A stretch of DNA of 64,000 bases from Microcystis wesenbergii NRERC-220 (GTDB taxonomy: Bacteria; Cyanobacteriota; Cyanobacteriia; Cyanobacteriales; Microcystaceae), in the NCBI RefSeq assembly GCF_032027425.1, contig NZ_JAVSJA010000001.1:2803501-2867500 (forward strand), given 5' to 3'. The translations under genes were made by a program, and so were the position numbers. This document shows, piece after piece, positions 8,018 to 16,804 of this stretch. Positions within the stretch are counted from its first letter, which is position 1, and every line of letters starts with the position of its first letter. The notes under the pieces are model-generated. The model had not been told where the DNA came from. It made no database searches and saw nothing but the letters and a program-made list of their open reading frames with translations.

Positions 8018-8791
8018 TTATTTTAATTTGCGCTTCCAGGCTGCACCCGCACCTAAAGCACCAATGGCGAGTAAACCCAAGACTGAAGCAGGTTCGGGAA
8101 CAGGAGTAGCTAGAGGAGTAAAATCAATACTGACATTATCGACTCCTTGATTAAAAAATGACCGGTTGTCAACTTCTGCAAATCGGAGAATGTAGCTCCC
8201 GCCTGCTCCTACCAAGCTGGTAATGTCAAAACTATAAGAAGTATAAGGGTTAGGATTGGAAGCAAAGGGATCGTTTCCTAAATAGAAATTACCGACGATA
8301 TCCGCAGGATTGGTTGAGAAGGGGTTGGCCCCAGCAACTAGGATATCCACCCGTGCGTGTTGGTTGGGAATACTGGTGTAGTCTAGTCCAGATGGATTGA
8401 CGATAGGTCCAAGTCCACTCCAATCATTGACGAACATATCGTAAGACAAAATTACCGATGAGGCAGCTCCAGGAACGATAAAAGTCTGGGTTAGCGCATA
8501 GGCTCCCGGACCGCCTTGGTCAGACACTGCATAGAAAGAGCCACTGGCTGGACCAACAGTTGCTTGACCACTGAAAGGCGTGGAGCCGTTAGCATCATCA
8601 ATAAAGAAACCACTCGTCGAGTTACTCCCAGGTTGTATTGAGACATTCCAACCCGTAAAACCTGTTTCAAAGCCGCCGTTGGTAATCAATTCAGCGGCAT
8701 GGGCGGTTCCCGTAGTCAGTATCCCCAAAGTTACAAAGACAGTACCGGCTGCTACTCTGGAGCAATTTTTAAGCACAGTCGAAGTTTTCAT
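8018..8791 (-). CDS. PEP-CTERM sorting domain protein, secreted
   Basis: A 257-aa exported protein. Residues 1-33 form a signal peptide ending in TAHA-AE. The mature part begins LITNGGFETGFTGWNVSI, a common start for carbohydrate-binding-like beta-sandwich domains in this class. The C-terminus has the full PEP-CTERM signal: VPEPASVLGLLAIGALGAGA followed by a basic tail WKRKLK, which is processed by exosortase when anchored or released. It is probably a surface or extracellular-matrix protein. The function of the core is unknown. Confidence 0.88.
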   Translation of the reverse strand: MKTSTVLKNCSRVAAGTVFVTLGILTTGTAHAAELITNGGFETGFTGWNVSIQPGSNSTSGFFIDDANGSTPFSGQATVGPASGSFYAVSDQGGPGAYALTQTFIVPGAASSVILSYDMFVNDWSGLGPIVNPSGLDYTSIPNQHARVDILVAGANPFSTNPADIVGNFYLGNDPFASNPNPYTSYSFDITSLVGAGGSYILRFAEVDNRSFFNQGVDNVSIDFTPLATPVPEPASVLGLLAIGALGAGAAWKRKLK

Positions 8792-9279
8792 ATCCAGAAA
8801 TTTTCCTCAAAACAAACAAACAAACAAATGTTCTGACTGACCTTTAAAGGAGAAAATCTCAAATTAAGCGACATTGGCAAGGGAGAAAAATTGGTTTTTT
8901 CAAAATTGCCAATCACTAAATTTTAAGTTAGTTCCTCTAATGACAAAACAGAGCCATAACGGGATTCTACCCCCCCCCCCGATTTGGTTCTGTCTTGTCA
9001 ACAAAAATTGAGATTTTGCAATATCTAACAACACAAATTTACAAAATTTTATAATTATTGTTACCCTTAAGAGTAGGGTAGTAAATCTCAATTTGGTCGA
9101 AATATCTATATTACAGGGCGCACGCAGTTCGATAAACTCACTGACCACAGTGCGCTCCTACCATTGGCGCAATAATATTATCTATCGTAGGGGCGAATTG
9201 CATTCGCCCTCTTTGATCCCCCCTTAATCCAAGGGGGGATCTGACAATTTTTAACCCCTACCTAATTAACAGCCAATCC
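8792..9279. other. Intergenic region with an 11-C homopolymer
   Basis: Non-coding DNA upstream of the PEP-CTERM gene. It holds a run of 11 C at 8970-8980, an inverted pair GGGGCGAAT / ATTCGCCC near 9191-9209, and a GATCCCCCCTT repeat (9217-9262) of the dispersed type also seen at 14286-14425 and 26275-26365. An ORF at 8900-9148 looks accidental. Confidence 0.6.
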
Positions 9280-9912
9280 CTAATCTCTCAATAACAGATA
9301 TTCGCGAATCTCAAAAAAGTTATCCCAAGGAATATAGGGTTGATTTTCCGCTTGCAGATAATCGATTAAACGATCCCTAGCAAAAACTAGATCGGCCCTT
9401 CTAGCCATGGTAATATCGGTAACAGAATCACCGATCGCAATAGTTTCTACTCCTGAATATTTGGCCATAATCAAGGCTTTAGCCACTAATTCCGTCTCAT
9501 TTTCCCAATCGGAATGAACTTGCAGATATTCCCCTTGAGTATGAAGATTGACCCCATAAATTGCCGTCACTTTATCTAATAGTCCCTCCCGTTTTAAGAC
9601 CGTTTCAATCATGGCTTGGATACCACCGGAGATAATAATAAAAGGGATGGATTGCTCCTGTAAAAAAGCGAGGAATTCGGCTAATCCGGGGCGAATTGGC
9701 TTGCTTTCGGCATAGGCAAGAATATCGGCGTATTTTTGGCTCGGTATCGACTCTAGCAGTTGACGAACACCCCGGCGCAGAGTCAGAGTGCGGGCGTACA
9801 TTTGGGGCATAATTTGGGCCGATAAATCGGGGGCGAATTCTTTGAGCATACCCGCAAAAGTTTCCACGGCGGTGATAGTGCCATCAAAGTCACAGAAAAC
9901 AATTTTACTCAT
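9280..9912 (-). CDS. HAD-superfamily phosphatase, MtnX-like
   Basis: A 210-aa HAD hydrolase. The nucleophile motif is FCDFDGTIT at residues 6-14; motif II is IIISGG near residue 98; motif IV is AIGDSVTDITMA near 160. The size and layout resemble MtnX (2-hydroxy-3-keto-5-methylthiopentenyl-1-phosphate phosphatase of methionine salvage) and phosphoserine phosphatase-like enzymes. No methionine-salvage genes are next to it, so the substrate is uncertain. It is divergently placed to the nitrilase gene at 9999 with 86 bases between. Confidence 0.8.
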   Translation of the reverse strand: MSKIVFCDFDGTITAVETFAGMLKEFAPDLSAQIMPQMYARTLTLRRGVRQLLESIPSQKYADILAYAESKPIRPGLAEFLAFLQEQSIPFIIISGGIQAMIETVLKREGLLDKVTAIYGVNLHTQGEYLQVHSDWENETELVAKALIMAKYSGVETIAIGDSVTDITMARRADLVFARDRLIDYLQAENQPYIPWDNFFEIREYLLLRD

Positions 9913-9998
9913 GGGGTGACAAAATATCTGAAATTGGATATAATCGAAGGTTATGATTAATTTTACAGAGATTATCCGACTCTAGAGCTTCAACCCCC

Positions 9999-10817
9999 AT
10001 GAAATCCTATCTCGCCGCCGCCATTCAAATGACCAGTCAGCCGGATTTAGAGAAAAATCTCGCTGCCGCTGAAGAATTGATCGAACTTGCCGTGGGTAAA
10101 GGGGCGGAATTAATCGGTTTACCAGAAAATTTCGCTTTTATGGGGGCAGAAAGCGATAAAATCGCCCAGGCCGAGACTATTGCTCGAAAAGCCGATAAAT
10201 TCCTCCGCACCATGGCCCAACGGTTTCAAGTGACCATTTTAGGGGGTGGTTTTCCCGTGCCGGTGACGGGTATTCCCGATAAGGCTTATAATACGGCTAT
10301 TTTAGTTGATGGCAACGGTGCGGAATTAGCCCGTTATCAAAAAGTCCATCTCTTTGATGTCAATGTCCCGGATGGTAACACCTATCAGGAATCGAGTACA
10401 GTCATGGCAGGGATCGATTTACCGCCGATTTATGGCTCCGATAGCTTGGGCAAAATTGGCCTCTCGATTTGCTATGATGTGCGTTTTCCCGAACTCTATC
10501 GCTATTTATCGCGGCAAGGAGCCGATGTTTTATTTGTACCTGCGGCGTTTACGGCTTTTACAGGGAAAGATCATTGGAAAGTTTTGTTACAAGCGCGAGC
10601 GATCGAGAATACTTGTTATATAATAGCTCCTGCTCAAACGGGCAATAATTACGAACGCCGTTACACCCACGGTCACGCTATGATTATCGATCCTTGGGGT
10701 GTGGTTTTAGCCGACGCGGGGGAAGAAGCGGGGGTGGCAATTGCCGAAATTAATCCCCAACGTCTGCAACAGGTGCGACGACAAATGCCTTCCCTACAGC
10801 ATCGTGTTTTTGTTTAA
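9999..10817 (+). CDS. Carbon-nitrogen hydrolase (nitrilase superfamily, Nit-like)
   Basis: A 272-aa protein with the Glu-Lys-Cys triad of the nitrilase superfamily: LPENFAFMG (Glu about 43), YQKVHLFDV (Lys about 115) and GLSICYDVRFPELYR (Cys about 155). The sequence is closest in feel to Nit1/deaminated glutathione amidase-type proteins, which hydrolyse side-product amides such as deaminated glutathione. It is cytoplasmic and stands alone on the plus strand. The exact substrate is inference. Confidence 0.85.
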   Translation: MKSYLAAAIQMTSQPDLEKNLAAAEELIELAVGKGAELIGLPENFAFMGAESDKIAQAETIARKADKFLRTMAQRFQVTILGGGFPVPVTGIPDKAYNTAILVDGNGAELARYQKVHLFDVNVPDGNTYQESSTVMAGIDLPPIYGSDSLGKIGLSICYDVRFPELYRYLSRQGADVLFVPAAFTAFTGKDHWKVLLQARAIENTCYIIAPAQTGNNYERRYTHGHAMIIDPWGVVLADAGEEAGVAIAEINPQRLQQVRRQMPSLQHRVFV

Positions 10818-10927
10818 AATTCGATTCGACAATTTTTTCGATAAAAACGCCTAATTTTGAGATTTAACTCGGTTTTTTCGCGTAACGTTGCTCCCTGATA
10901 ACAAGGGCCGAATCCAAAACCTAATTA

Positions 10928-11151
10928 GGGTTTGCTGAAAAAGTTTTTCGTGGGGGTAGGAGTCAGGAGTCAGGAGTCAGGAGTCGGTCGTTTCAGGCTT
11001 TGTTGCCCTCTTTTTTTGTGCCAGTTTTGTACTACGAGGAGAATAATGCAAGGTTTTTGAATGTCCCAATCCTATTTTCCTGCACTAACATCAGATTTTA
11101 ACAGGTCAAAAGCCTTATTTTCAAAGGGTTTTACCATTATTCAGCAAGTCC
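10928..11151. mobile_element. MITE-like element, family B copy 1
   Basis: Ends are GGGTTTGCTGAAAAAGTTTT on the left and the reverse complement GGACTTGCTGAATAATGG on the right, flanked by the direct repeat TAATTA (CCTAATTA on both sides if read one way). The interior starts with a GGAGTCA tandem run (10962-10984). Copy 2 is at 33067-33279 in the opposite orientation. Confidence 0.65.
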
Positions 11152-11370
11152 TAATTAGTTAAGCTAAAAGCTTTGATGTACTGAGTTTCTAACCTTCTTT
11201 GCCAGATTCTCAGGGTAAGCTCATCTAATAAGGATGTAGTCGATTTATGCCACCCGATCAAACCATACCAAGTAACGAAGAACTAGGTAAAAATATCCGT
11301 AAACTTTATTAACAATCTTCCTTGAAAATGTCTTGACTATCGCACCCCGAATCAGGGATCATATTAAGAT

Positions 11371-11464
11371 GTAGCGTTTCTCGTCAAGGTGAATTGTAAT
11401 AAACCTTGCCGAAGTAAGAATTTCAGTTGCGAAAACATACCTCATATATCCGAGAAACGCTGTA
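11371..11464. mobile_element. MITE-like hairpin element, family E copy 1
   Basis: Inverted ends GTAGCGTTTCTCG and CGAGAAACGCTGTAG enclose about 65 bases. The inner sequence near the right end (TGAGGTATG on the other strand) matches the element at 28788-28904. The remainder of the 10818-11652 gap contains family B copy 1 and a 21-codon ORF at about 11247 that I cannot assign. Confidence 0.5.
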
Positions 11465-11652
11465 GAGCAGACAGGGATGCAATTCAGACTTGAATTGGCG
11501 AAATTCAAGTCTTGACTCTATTTATTGTCAACTTGAGTCCAAAAATGCCCTGATGGTTGGACAAATATGCCCTCTGGACTTGTTCTAACAAGATTCCGGG
11601 CTAAATGAGAAATAATCCCATTTAGCTTCTCTAGACCGTTAAGGAGAAACCG

Positions 11653-12273
11653 ATGTCATCTTATACCACAGAATCAGAAAAAATTGATTTTCCTAAAACC
11701 CTAGATATAGCCACCGTTTGCGTCTATGGGCTAGGAATCCTCTCGGCGGGCCTATTTTTATTTCTGCCCTTCGTCAACCTGCTGCATCCGAGTCCGTGGC
11801 AGCGATGGCTAGGCACAATTCACGGTTTTGGTTCCCTATTAGCCCTAGTCGTGATTGTTTACGCTGGTCATCTCGCTTTTCCGCTGCTAAGAGGTTCTGG
11901 CAAAATTTTGCAGCAAATGCGAACCCTCACCTTCTGGTCCACCGTCCTCGCTTCTTTGGCGATCGCCACTGGCAATTTAGCCTATATGCGCTATCGGGCC
12001 GGTTTAGAGTTTGGCGGTGCGCGGGCATGGCTAAAGGAAAATTCGCCCCTCGGTCAATACGTCCTCATGGAATACCACGAATTCAGCGTCCTTTTTACCC
12101 TACCCCTAGGGGTGGCCTGCACTTGGATTCTCTGGAAATACGGCGACTCAATCCTAGACAAAGCTAATCGACCGGTGTTAACGGTCACTTGCATTGCCCT
12201 GATGGCGATGATGTTTTTTGCCATGGGTGGACTCGTTAGCGGCCTCGGTGTTGCCAAAATTCACGCCCTGTAA
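11653..12273 (+). CDS. Multi-pass membrane protein of unknown function
   Basis: 206 aa with about five to six hydrophobic segments (near residues 25-45, 58-80, 95-110, 138-155, 172-192). Histidines recur at membrane edges (LLHPSPW, TIHGFGS, YAGHLAF, MEYHEFS), so heme or metal binding is possible but unproven. AAGGAG lies 6 bases before the ATG. It is the first of three membrane genes on the plus strand (with 12542-13003 and 13022-14178). I do not recognise the family. Confidence 0.7.
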   Translation: MSSYTTESEKIDFPKTLDIATVCVYGLGILSAGLFLFLPFVNLLHPSPWQRWLGTIHGFGSLLALVVIVYAGHLAFPLLRGSGKILQQMRTLTFWSTVLASLAIATGNLAYMRYRAGLEFGGARAWLKENSPLGQYVLMEYHEFSVLFTLPLGVACTWILWKYGDSILDKANRPVLTVTCIALMAMMFFAMGGLVSGLGVAKIHAL

Positions 12274-12301
12274 ACCATTATTTAGCTACTTTACCTCAAA
12301 A

Positions 12302-12505
12302 GTGAACAAAATTAAACTTTTGCTCGTTTTAGCTACGGTTTTCGGGTTATCTATCACCGCTCCCGCCCTAGGGGGTGTAAACTTAGCCCCGATGGTACGG
12401 ATACGAGGGCGGCCAGCATTAGCAACCAAAGTCAAATCGTCGGTCGTTTCCCTACTGCTGGTAATACGGTTGGGGACTTTTAGTGGTGGGACTTTTCGGT
12501 TTTAG
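12302..12505 (+). pseudogene. Possible degraded small secreted-protein gene
   Basis: A GTG-started frame reads VNKIKLLLVLATVFGLSITA then PALGG, a convincing signal peptide. After it this frame becomes unlikely (VRIRGRPALATKVKSS), while the next frame reads LSPDGTDTRAASISNQSQIV then GRF, which looks like real protein of the HAF-repeat type, then stops. One indel near 12372 would join the two. It lies between the first and second membrane genes. Speculative. Confidence 0.3.
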
Positions 12506-12541
12506 ACACTTACGAACTCTGAAAAAATAGGAACAAATCTG

Positions 12542-13003
12542 ATGACTCAACGTTACGTCGATAGTCCTTGGTATGGAAAAATCTGGGCTTTTTTAAAACA
12601 ATTTCCCCAAGGTTTAGCCCAAGGTGCCAAACGTTCCCCCGCCACTTCTGGCCCAGCAGCGGCGGCGATTATTAGTGCTGGTATTGGCTGTTTTTTAATG
12701 ATGGTTGCTCACCATTTTTCCGATGCAGACCATTCAAAAACCGTAGAAACTCTTCTTTGGAATTTGGGCAGTTGGATACCTGGCAGTAAAAATCCTAGCA
12801 AAATGTGGGGCAATATCGGCAGTTATACCGGCAAAGAAACGATGTTATTAATTGGCTGGTTAGTCAGTTGGCCGATACTGCATTATCTTTGGAAAGATCG
12901 CCAGATAAAAGCTAAGACCATTCTCTTTTGGTTTTTTGCCCTCATGATTGCCGCCACGGCCATGTCATGGCATCCACTATTTCCCTATTTACCTTTAACT
13001 TAA
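12542..13003 (+). CDS. Membrane protein of unknown function, second gene of the trio
   Basis: 153 aa with three likely membrane segments (about 38-58, 97-115 and 123-145). The first segment is followed by a His-rich loop, VAHHFSDADH, and the end is MSWHPLFPYLPLT. No family recognised. It is followed after 18 bases by the third small membrane gene at 13022, with GAGGTG as its likely ribosome site, so the two are probably co-transcribed. Confidence 0.7.
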   Translation: MTQRYVDSPWYGKIWAFLKQFPQGLAQGAKRSPATSGPAAAAIISAGIGCFLMMVAHHFSDADHSKTVETLLWNLGSWIPGSKNPSKMWGNIGSYTGKETMLLIGWLVSWPILHYLWKDRQIKAKTILFWFFALMIAATAMSWHPLFPYLPLT

Positions 13004-13183
13004 AGCCTAAGAGGTGACAAAATGAACGCTCAAGTTAGAAAGTTTTCCTCGCGTAAAATGCACGATATCGTCTGGATATTAGTGGGACTTTTTGGTTTAT
13101 TTGCCATTACTTTTCCCCTGGCTATGTGGCGAGTGAGCAATATGGAAAAGTTTCAAGGTTCTCATGTGAAATCTTTAGTTGTA

Positions 13184-14131
13184 TGGCATAGAACGAGTTA
13201 GTTAGGACAGATGCCTGAAGGCTTTACTCACAGCATCCACAAGGTTTTCACTATCATTGATAATCTGACTAACATAGTTTTTCAATCTAGCCCAGAACTT
13301 TTCAATTTTGTTGATATCTGGAGAATAGGCGGGTAAAAATAGCACTTCACATCCCGCTTTAGCTAACAATTTTTTGATTCTCTCTTTGGGATGAAAACTG
13401 GCGTTATCAATGATGATAATTTGACCGGGTAGTAGTTCGGGTAATAGCAATTGTTCTATCCACTCACACACCAACTCTGTATTACAGTACCCCTCAAACA
13501 CCATTGGCGCGATCGTGGAACCACGCCACCAACCGCTGATCACACTAACTCTTTCGCTACAGTGACCTAACTTTAAAGCCTCAAATCTTTCTGATTTGTG
13601 ACAATATCCATAAGGGTAATCGATGGTGTTATCTATTCCAGCTTCATCAATATAGACAAATCTTTCCGGGGCATAACCTCTGATTTTTTGGAGAAACTCT
13701 TTTCGGGCTTCTTCATCTCTTTCTCTGTAGCCATAAGTTTTTTTTTTCTAGTAAATCCAATTCTTTTGAGCGCTTGACCAATTCTCATCCTACTGACTGG
13801 GTTAGCCCATTTTTGCGCCATTTTTTCTTGGGTCAAATGCCCATATTGTTCGGCCAACTTTTGAAAGGCTTCTAAATCGTCAATTTTGGGCTTCGGCCCT
13901 CGACGATAGTTAGTTTTAGCGGCCACCGTCCCAGTTTGTTTCTTCCGTTTCAGCCATAGGTCTAATGTATTACGACTAATATTGAGGGTGCGACAGACAT
14001 GGCTTTTTTTCTCCCCTCGCTCTACGGCACTCACTGCTTTCTGTCTTAAATCATCACTATAGGGTGCTGCCATGAAAGCTTCTCCTCATTTCTTTTTCTC
14101 TATTATGTCCTAACTATCCCGCTCTTTGCTA
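13184..14131 (-). mobile_element. IS630-family insertion sequence, copy 1 (948 bp)
   Basis: Flanked by TA on both sides (13182-13183 and 14132-14133), the expected IS630 target duplication. Imperfect inverted ends: TGGCATAGAACGAGTTAGTT and TAGCAAAGAGCGGGATAGTT. The copy at 51633-52580 has exactly the same length and nearly the same sequence. Confidence 0.93.
13202..14073 (-). CDS. IS630-family transposase, made by -1 frameshifting
   Basis: Two frames: the first (146 codons, 13633-14073) has a helix-turn-helix (MAAPYSDDLRQKAVSAVERG then CRTLNISRNTLDLWLKRK); the second carries the DDE triad: VYIDEAG, IIIIDNASFH and NKIEKFWARLK. A run of ten A (on the coding strand, after the TTTACTAG segment) lies where they must join; a -1 shift there gives 290 aa with no stop, since 872 bases plus one is 291 codons. 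The same structure in the second copy argues that the shift is programmed, not a sequencing error. The only difference noticed between copies is Ile here for Leu in SPDxNKIE. Confidence 0.88.
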
Positions 14132-14285
14132 TAGAAGGAGAAAACGCTCCCCAATCTTCACAGCTTAAAACTAAATAAATCTCAGTTGTGGATAATCTGA
14201 GTTTTGGATAAGTCGAAACCCCGAGACTCAATCGGAATCTAAAACTCTGATTAACAGACAAAACTCTCCAAACTGTGAACAATTG

Positions 14286-14425
14286 CTAAGTAGGTAGGCG
14301 TTAAAAGTTGTCAGATGCCGCCCTTATTAAGGGGGGATTAAGGGGGGATCGGCACCCCCCTTATCAAGGGTAGATCCCCCCGCCTATCGGCACCCCCCTT
14401 ATCAAGGGGGGCAGGGGGGATCGAA
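14286..14425. repeat. Dispersed GATCCCCCCTT hairpin repeat
   Basis: Begins AAGTAGGTAGGCGTTAAAAG and contains several alternations of AAGGGGGGAT and ATCCCCCC that can fold back on themselves. Related sequences lie at 9217-9262 and 26275-26365, each with the GTTAAAAATTGTC-type neighbour. Fills most of the gap between the interrupted membrane gene and the tRNA nucleotidyltransferase. Confidence 0.6.
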
Positions 14426-14462
14426 CCTAAAATCCATTTTTAATTTAATTATAACCAACCAC

Positions 14463-15680
14463 TTATAATAACTTTTTAGCAAAATCGATCGCTTCCTGAA
14501 AAACTGTGACTTTGCCTTCAATTTGGGCAATTTGTACCTCGGTTAATAACTTACCGATAATCGGACTAGGTTCCAGGTGTAAATGGTTAATTAAATCATC
14601 GCCCCTTAATAAAGGTCGGGGATGGGCGATAATATTATCGGGATCGAGATAGGAAGTCAACAGAGAAGCGACGATATTTTTGTTAATCCCCATTGATAAA
14701 GCAAAAAGGGCAAAGATAGGAAATACTTTTCCCGTATTTAGATAAATAAAATACTGTTCCCGCAGACTTAAATTATCTGCCTCCTTGAGGGGAGGTAAAC
14801 ACTTAATCACCGTGATTACCGTGCGAATTTCCCCACGGGAATACTTGAGATCGATTAACTCTTTTTCCGCTTCTGCCAAAATATCCGATACCAATAGGGC
14901 CAATTTTGTCAACTGTAACTGAGAAGGGGAAAAGATAAATTTTTCCGGTAACAAAGATTCTAAAAATCCCGCTGCCGCTTCCACCCCCATAACTCGCTCC
15001 ATTTTTGCGGGGGTAATCCGACGCAACCAGAGAGATAATAAGCCATCTTCCCAGGCACTTTTTAGCCATTTATTGCCACGGGAATTGAGCAAAAGGTAAT
15101 TCAACTCGGATTGTACCCTTTCGGCGGCTACACGGTGCAATAAAGGGGCAAGAGAACGAATAGTTGCACGGGTATGGGGTTCGATCTCAAAGTCCAATTG
15201 AGCCGCTTGTCGATAGGCCCTTAATAATCTTAGGGGATCATCTTGGAGATTTTCGGGGGAAATCATCCGCAGGGATTGGCAGCCTAAATCTTTTAATCCC
15301 CCTAAAGGATCGAAAATTTCTTGGGTGTGGAGATTATAAGCGAGAGCATTAACGGTGAAATCCCGTCTTTTTAGGTCTATTTCTAGAGATTCTCCCTCCT
15401 GTTGTGCGAAATCAAGAGTACCCTGCGGAAAAACGACGCGAGCAATTTGACGAACGGCATCTAAAACCACAAAACCCGCTTTATAATGATGGGCAATAGT
15501 TTGAGCAATTTCGATCGCTTTTTCGGGAACCACAAAATCTAGGTCAATATAGTCTTTCTGACGGTTTAATAAAGCGTCTCGCACAGCACCACCGACTAAA
15601 TAAGCATTTTCTGGCAATTCTTGCCGATTAATCGCAAAAACTTCTTTAACTAAACTATCTAGGTTTTTTTGACAAGACAT
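14463..15680 (-). CDS. tRNA nucleotidyltransferase (class II, CCA- or CC/A-adding)
   Basis: A 405-aa class II nucleotidyltransferase. The head domain has LVGGAVRDALL (residues 28-38) and the metal-binding pair DYIDLDFVV (about 43-51); then RRDFTVNALAYNL and DPLGGLKDL, and in the neck DPLRLLRAYRQAAQLDF, which selects nucleotides. It adds CC, A or CCA to tRNA 3' ends. Many cyanobacteria divide the job between two enzymes, so I do not say which activity this one has. The ATG at 15680 gives the expected N-terminus. Confidence 0.85.
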   Translation of the reverse strand: MSCQKNLDSLVKEVFAINRQELPENAYLVGGAVRDALLNRQKDYIDLDFVVPEKAIEIAQTIAHHYKAGFVVLDAVRQIARVVFPQGTLDFAQQEGESLEIDLKRRDFTVNALAYNLHTQEIFDPLGGLKDLGCQSLRMISPENLQDDPLRLLRAYRQAAQLDFEIEPHTRATIRSLAPLLHRVAAERVQSELNYLLLNSRGNKWLKSAWEDGLLSLWLRRITPAKMERVMGVEAAAGFLESLLPEKFIFSPSQLQLTKLALLVSDILAEAEKELIDLKYSRGEIRTVITVIKCLPPLKEADNLSLREQYFIYLNTGKVFPIFALFALSMGINKNIVASLLTSYLDPDNIIAHPRPLLRGDDLINHLHLEPSPIIGKLLTEVQIAQIEGKVTVFQEAIDFAKKLL

Positions 15681-15774
15681 CGAGAAGATAAATTTACAAA
15701 AATATAATTTTGACAGGCCCCATTTGGGGAGAGACTGAGCTAGATTAGCGGAAAAGACCTATAGAGTTAAACCT

Positions 15775-16023
15775 ATGTGTATTTGTATTAACTGCTATTT
15801 TGTTGATCGCTGTCTCACCTATCATGCCGTAGAAACACAACATCAGGAACGTCATCTCACCGAGACACCGGACTTTGAAGCGAAGAACCCTTCTATTAAC
15901 GTTAACATTCGCACCAAGGAAGATTATATCGAAATGGAGTGGGATGTGGTGGGTTGTGAAAGCTTTTTACGCGAAACTGGTAAATGGTCTAGTTTGCGGC
16001 CAGGTGAACCAGTTCCCACCTAA
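15775..16023 (+). CDS. ycf34: Ycf34 family protein
   Basis: 82 aa with the Ycf34 pattern from end to end: MCICINCYFVDRCLTYHAVE, then HLTETPDF, VNI, EWDVVGCESF and the LRPGEPVPT ending. Conserved cysteines (C2, C4, C7, C13 and that in VGC) fit the proposed iron-sulfur binding of Ycf34, which is linked to photosynthetic electron transfer in Synechocystis. The family is found in cyanobacteria and plastids. Full length for the family. Confidence 0.93.
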   Translation: MCICINCYFVDRCLTYHAVETQHQERHLTETPDFEAKNPSINVNIRTKEDYIEMEWDVVGCESFLRETGKWSSLRPGEPVPT

Positions 16024-16133
16024 AACACCTGAACTACCCATACATATCTACTACAAGAGCCGAAAGTTAATCCACAAATATGTCTTGGACAGCCAACGAT
16101 TCGAGGAATGGGTAATTTAAGAGCGAGGTATTT

Positions 16134-16391
16134 ATGGATAAAGAAGAAGAACTACTTGAACAATGGCGAGAATTGACCCCGGAAAAGCAACAAAAAGTTT
16201 GGCAATTTGTTCAAATACTTAAATCTGAGTCACAAACAACACCAGAAGCTAAATTTATTCCCCAAACACCATTAAGCAAAAAGTTATGGGAAATCCGACA
16301 TCGGGCGATCGCAGCTGGATTGCAACTGCTCAATGAAGAGGAAATAGAACAAGAACTTGCTGCACGTCGAGGAGGGTGCAGTGAGTCATAG
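16134..16391 (+). CDS. Putative antitoxin of a PIN-domain pair
   Basis: 85 aa, acidic and helical, starting MDKEEELLEQWRELTPEKQQ and ending in a basic region, ELAARRGGCSES. It overlaps the following PIN toxin gene by 11 bases, as is usual for type II pairs. The antitoxin role comes from order, size and overlap; I do not recognise a DNA-binding fold. Confidence 0.65.
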   Translation: MDKEEELLEQWRELTPEKQQKVWQFVQILKSESQTTPEAKFIPQTPLSKKLWEIRHRAIAAGLQLLNEEEIEQELAARRGGCSES

Positions 16392-16785
16392 GAAAGCCTA
16401 CATAGACTCTGGCGTACTGATTACTGCTTTCCAAGGCATCCAATCAGCCAGTATCAAAGCCTATCAAATTCTCAACGATGAAAATCGGGAGTTTGCCTCC
16501 AGTCGATTTGTTCAGTTAGAAGTATTGCCTAAAGCAACTTTTAACAAGCAACAAGAAGAAATAGAATTTTACGAAACATTTTTTCTGGCTGTTAATTACT
16601 GGGCAACTGACTTAGAAAAAATTATACAGAATGCTCATGAAATTGCTGGCACTTACGGTTTAGCGGCGATGGATGCACTTCATGTTGCTGCTGCGCTGCA
16701 AATTCAAGCTGATGAACTAATCACCACCGAAAAGCCAACCAAACCAATGCACCGAGTCAGGGAAATTCAGATTGTTTCAATCTAA
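16381..16785 (+). CDS. PIN-domain toxin-like nuclease
   Basis: 134 aa. KAYIDSGVLITAFQG carries the first Asp of a PIN domain, QLEVLPKATFN a Glu, and GLAAMDALHVAAALQ the third acidic site; DELITTEKPTKPMHR is the usual end. I chose the GTG at 16381 because GAGGAGG lies 5 bases upstream; a frame reaching 16357 exists. The triad appears complete, so it is probably an active RNase held by the product of 16134-16391. Confidence 0.8.
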   Translation: MSHRKAYIDSGVLITAFQGIQSASIKAYQILNDENREFASSRFVQLEVLPKATFNKQQEEIEFYETFFLAVNYWATDLEKIIQNAHEIAGTYGLAAMDALHVAAALQIQADELITTEKPTKPMHRVREIQIVSI

Positions 16786-16804
16786 TGTAAGGCTTTGGAG
16801 TAAT

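Larger units (their letters stand above)
13022..14178 (+). pseudogene. Small membrane-protein gene interrupted by an IS630-type element
   Basis: The gene starts at 13022 (MNAQVRKFSSRKMHDIVWIL), with one membrane segment. Codon 54 (GTA, 13181-13183) ends on the TA target of the IS. Removing the IS (13184-14131) and one TA copy joins it to GAA at 14134 and gives the tail EGENAPQSSQLKTK and a TAA at 14176-14178, a 68-aa protein. As it stands the frame runs six codons into the IS and stops. The insertion thus swaps the last 14 residues for five or six others and may leave a partly working protein. Confidence 0.85.

Noticed and set aside
8900-9148. 82-codon ORF on the minus strand
   Set aside because: Runs through the 11-C tract and has unusual composition; no start site support.
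11247-11312. 21-codon ORF MPPDQTIPSNEELGKNIRKLY
   Set aside because: Has a weak AAGGAT site, but is too short and unassigned; may be a gene fragment.
12218-12505. A 95-codon ORF starting inside the first membrane gene
   Set aside because: Its first third is out of frame with the membrane gene; only the signal peptide from 12302 looks real, and that is listed as a possible pseudogene.
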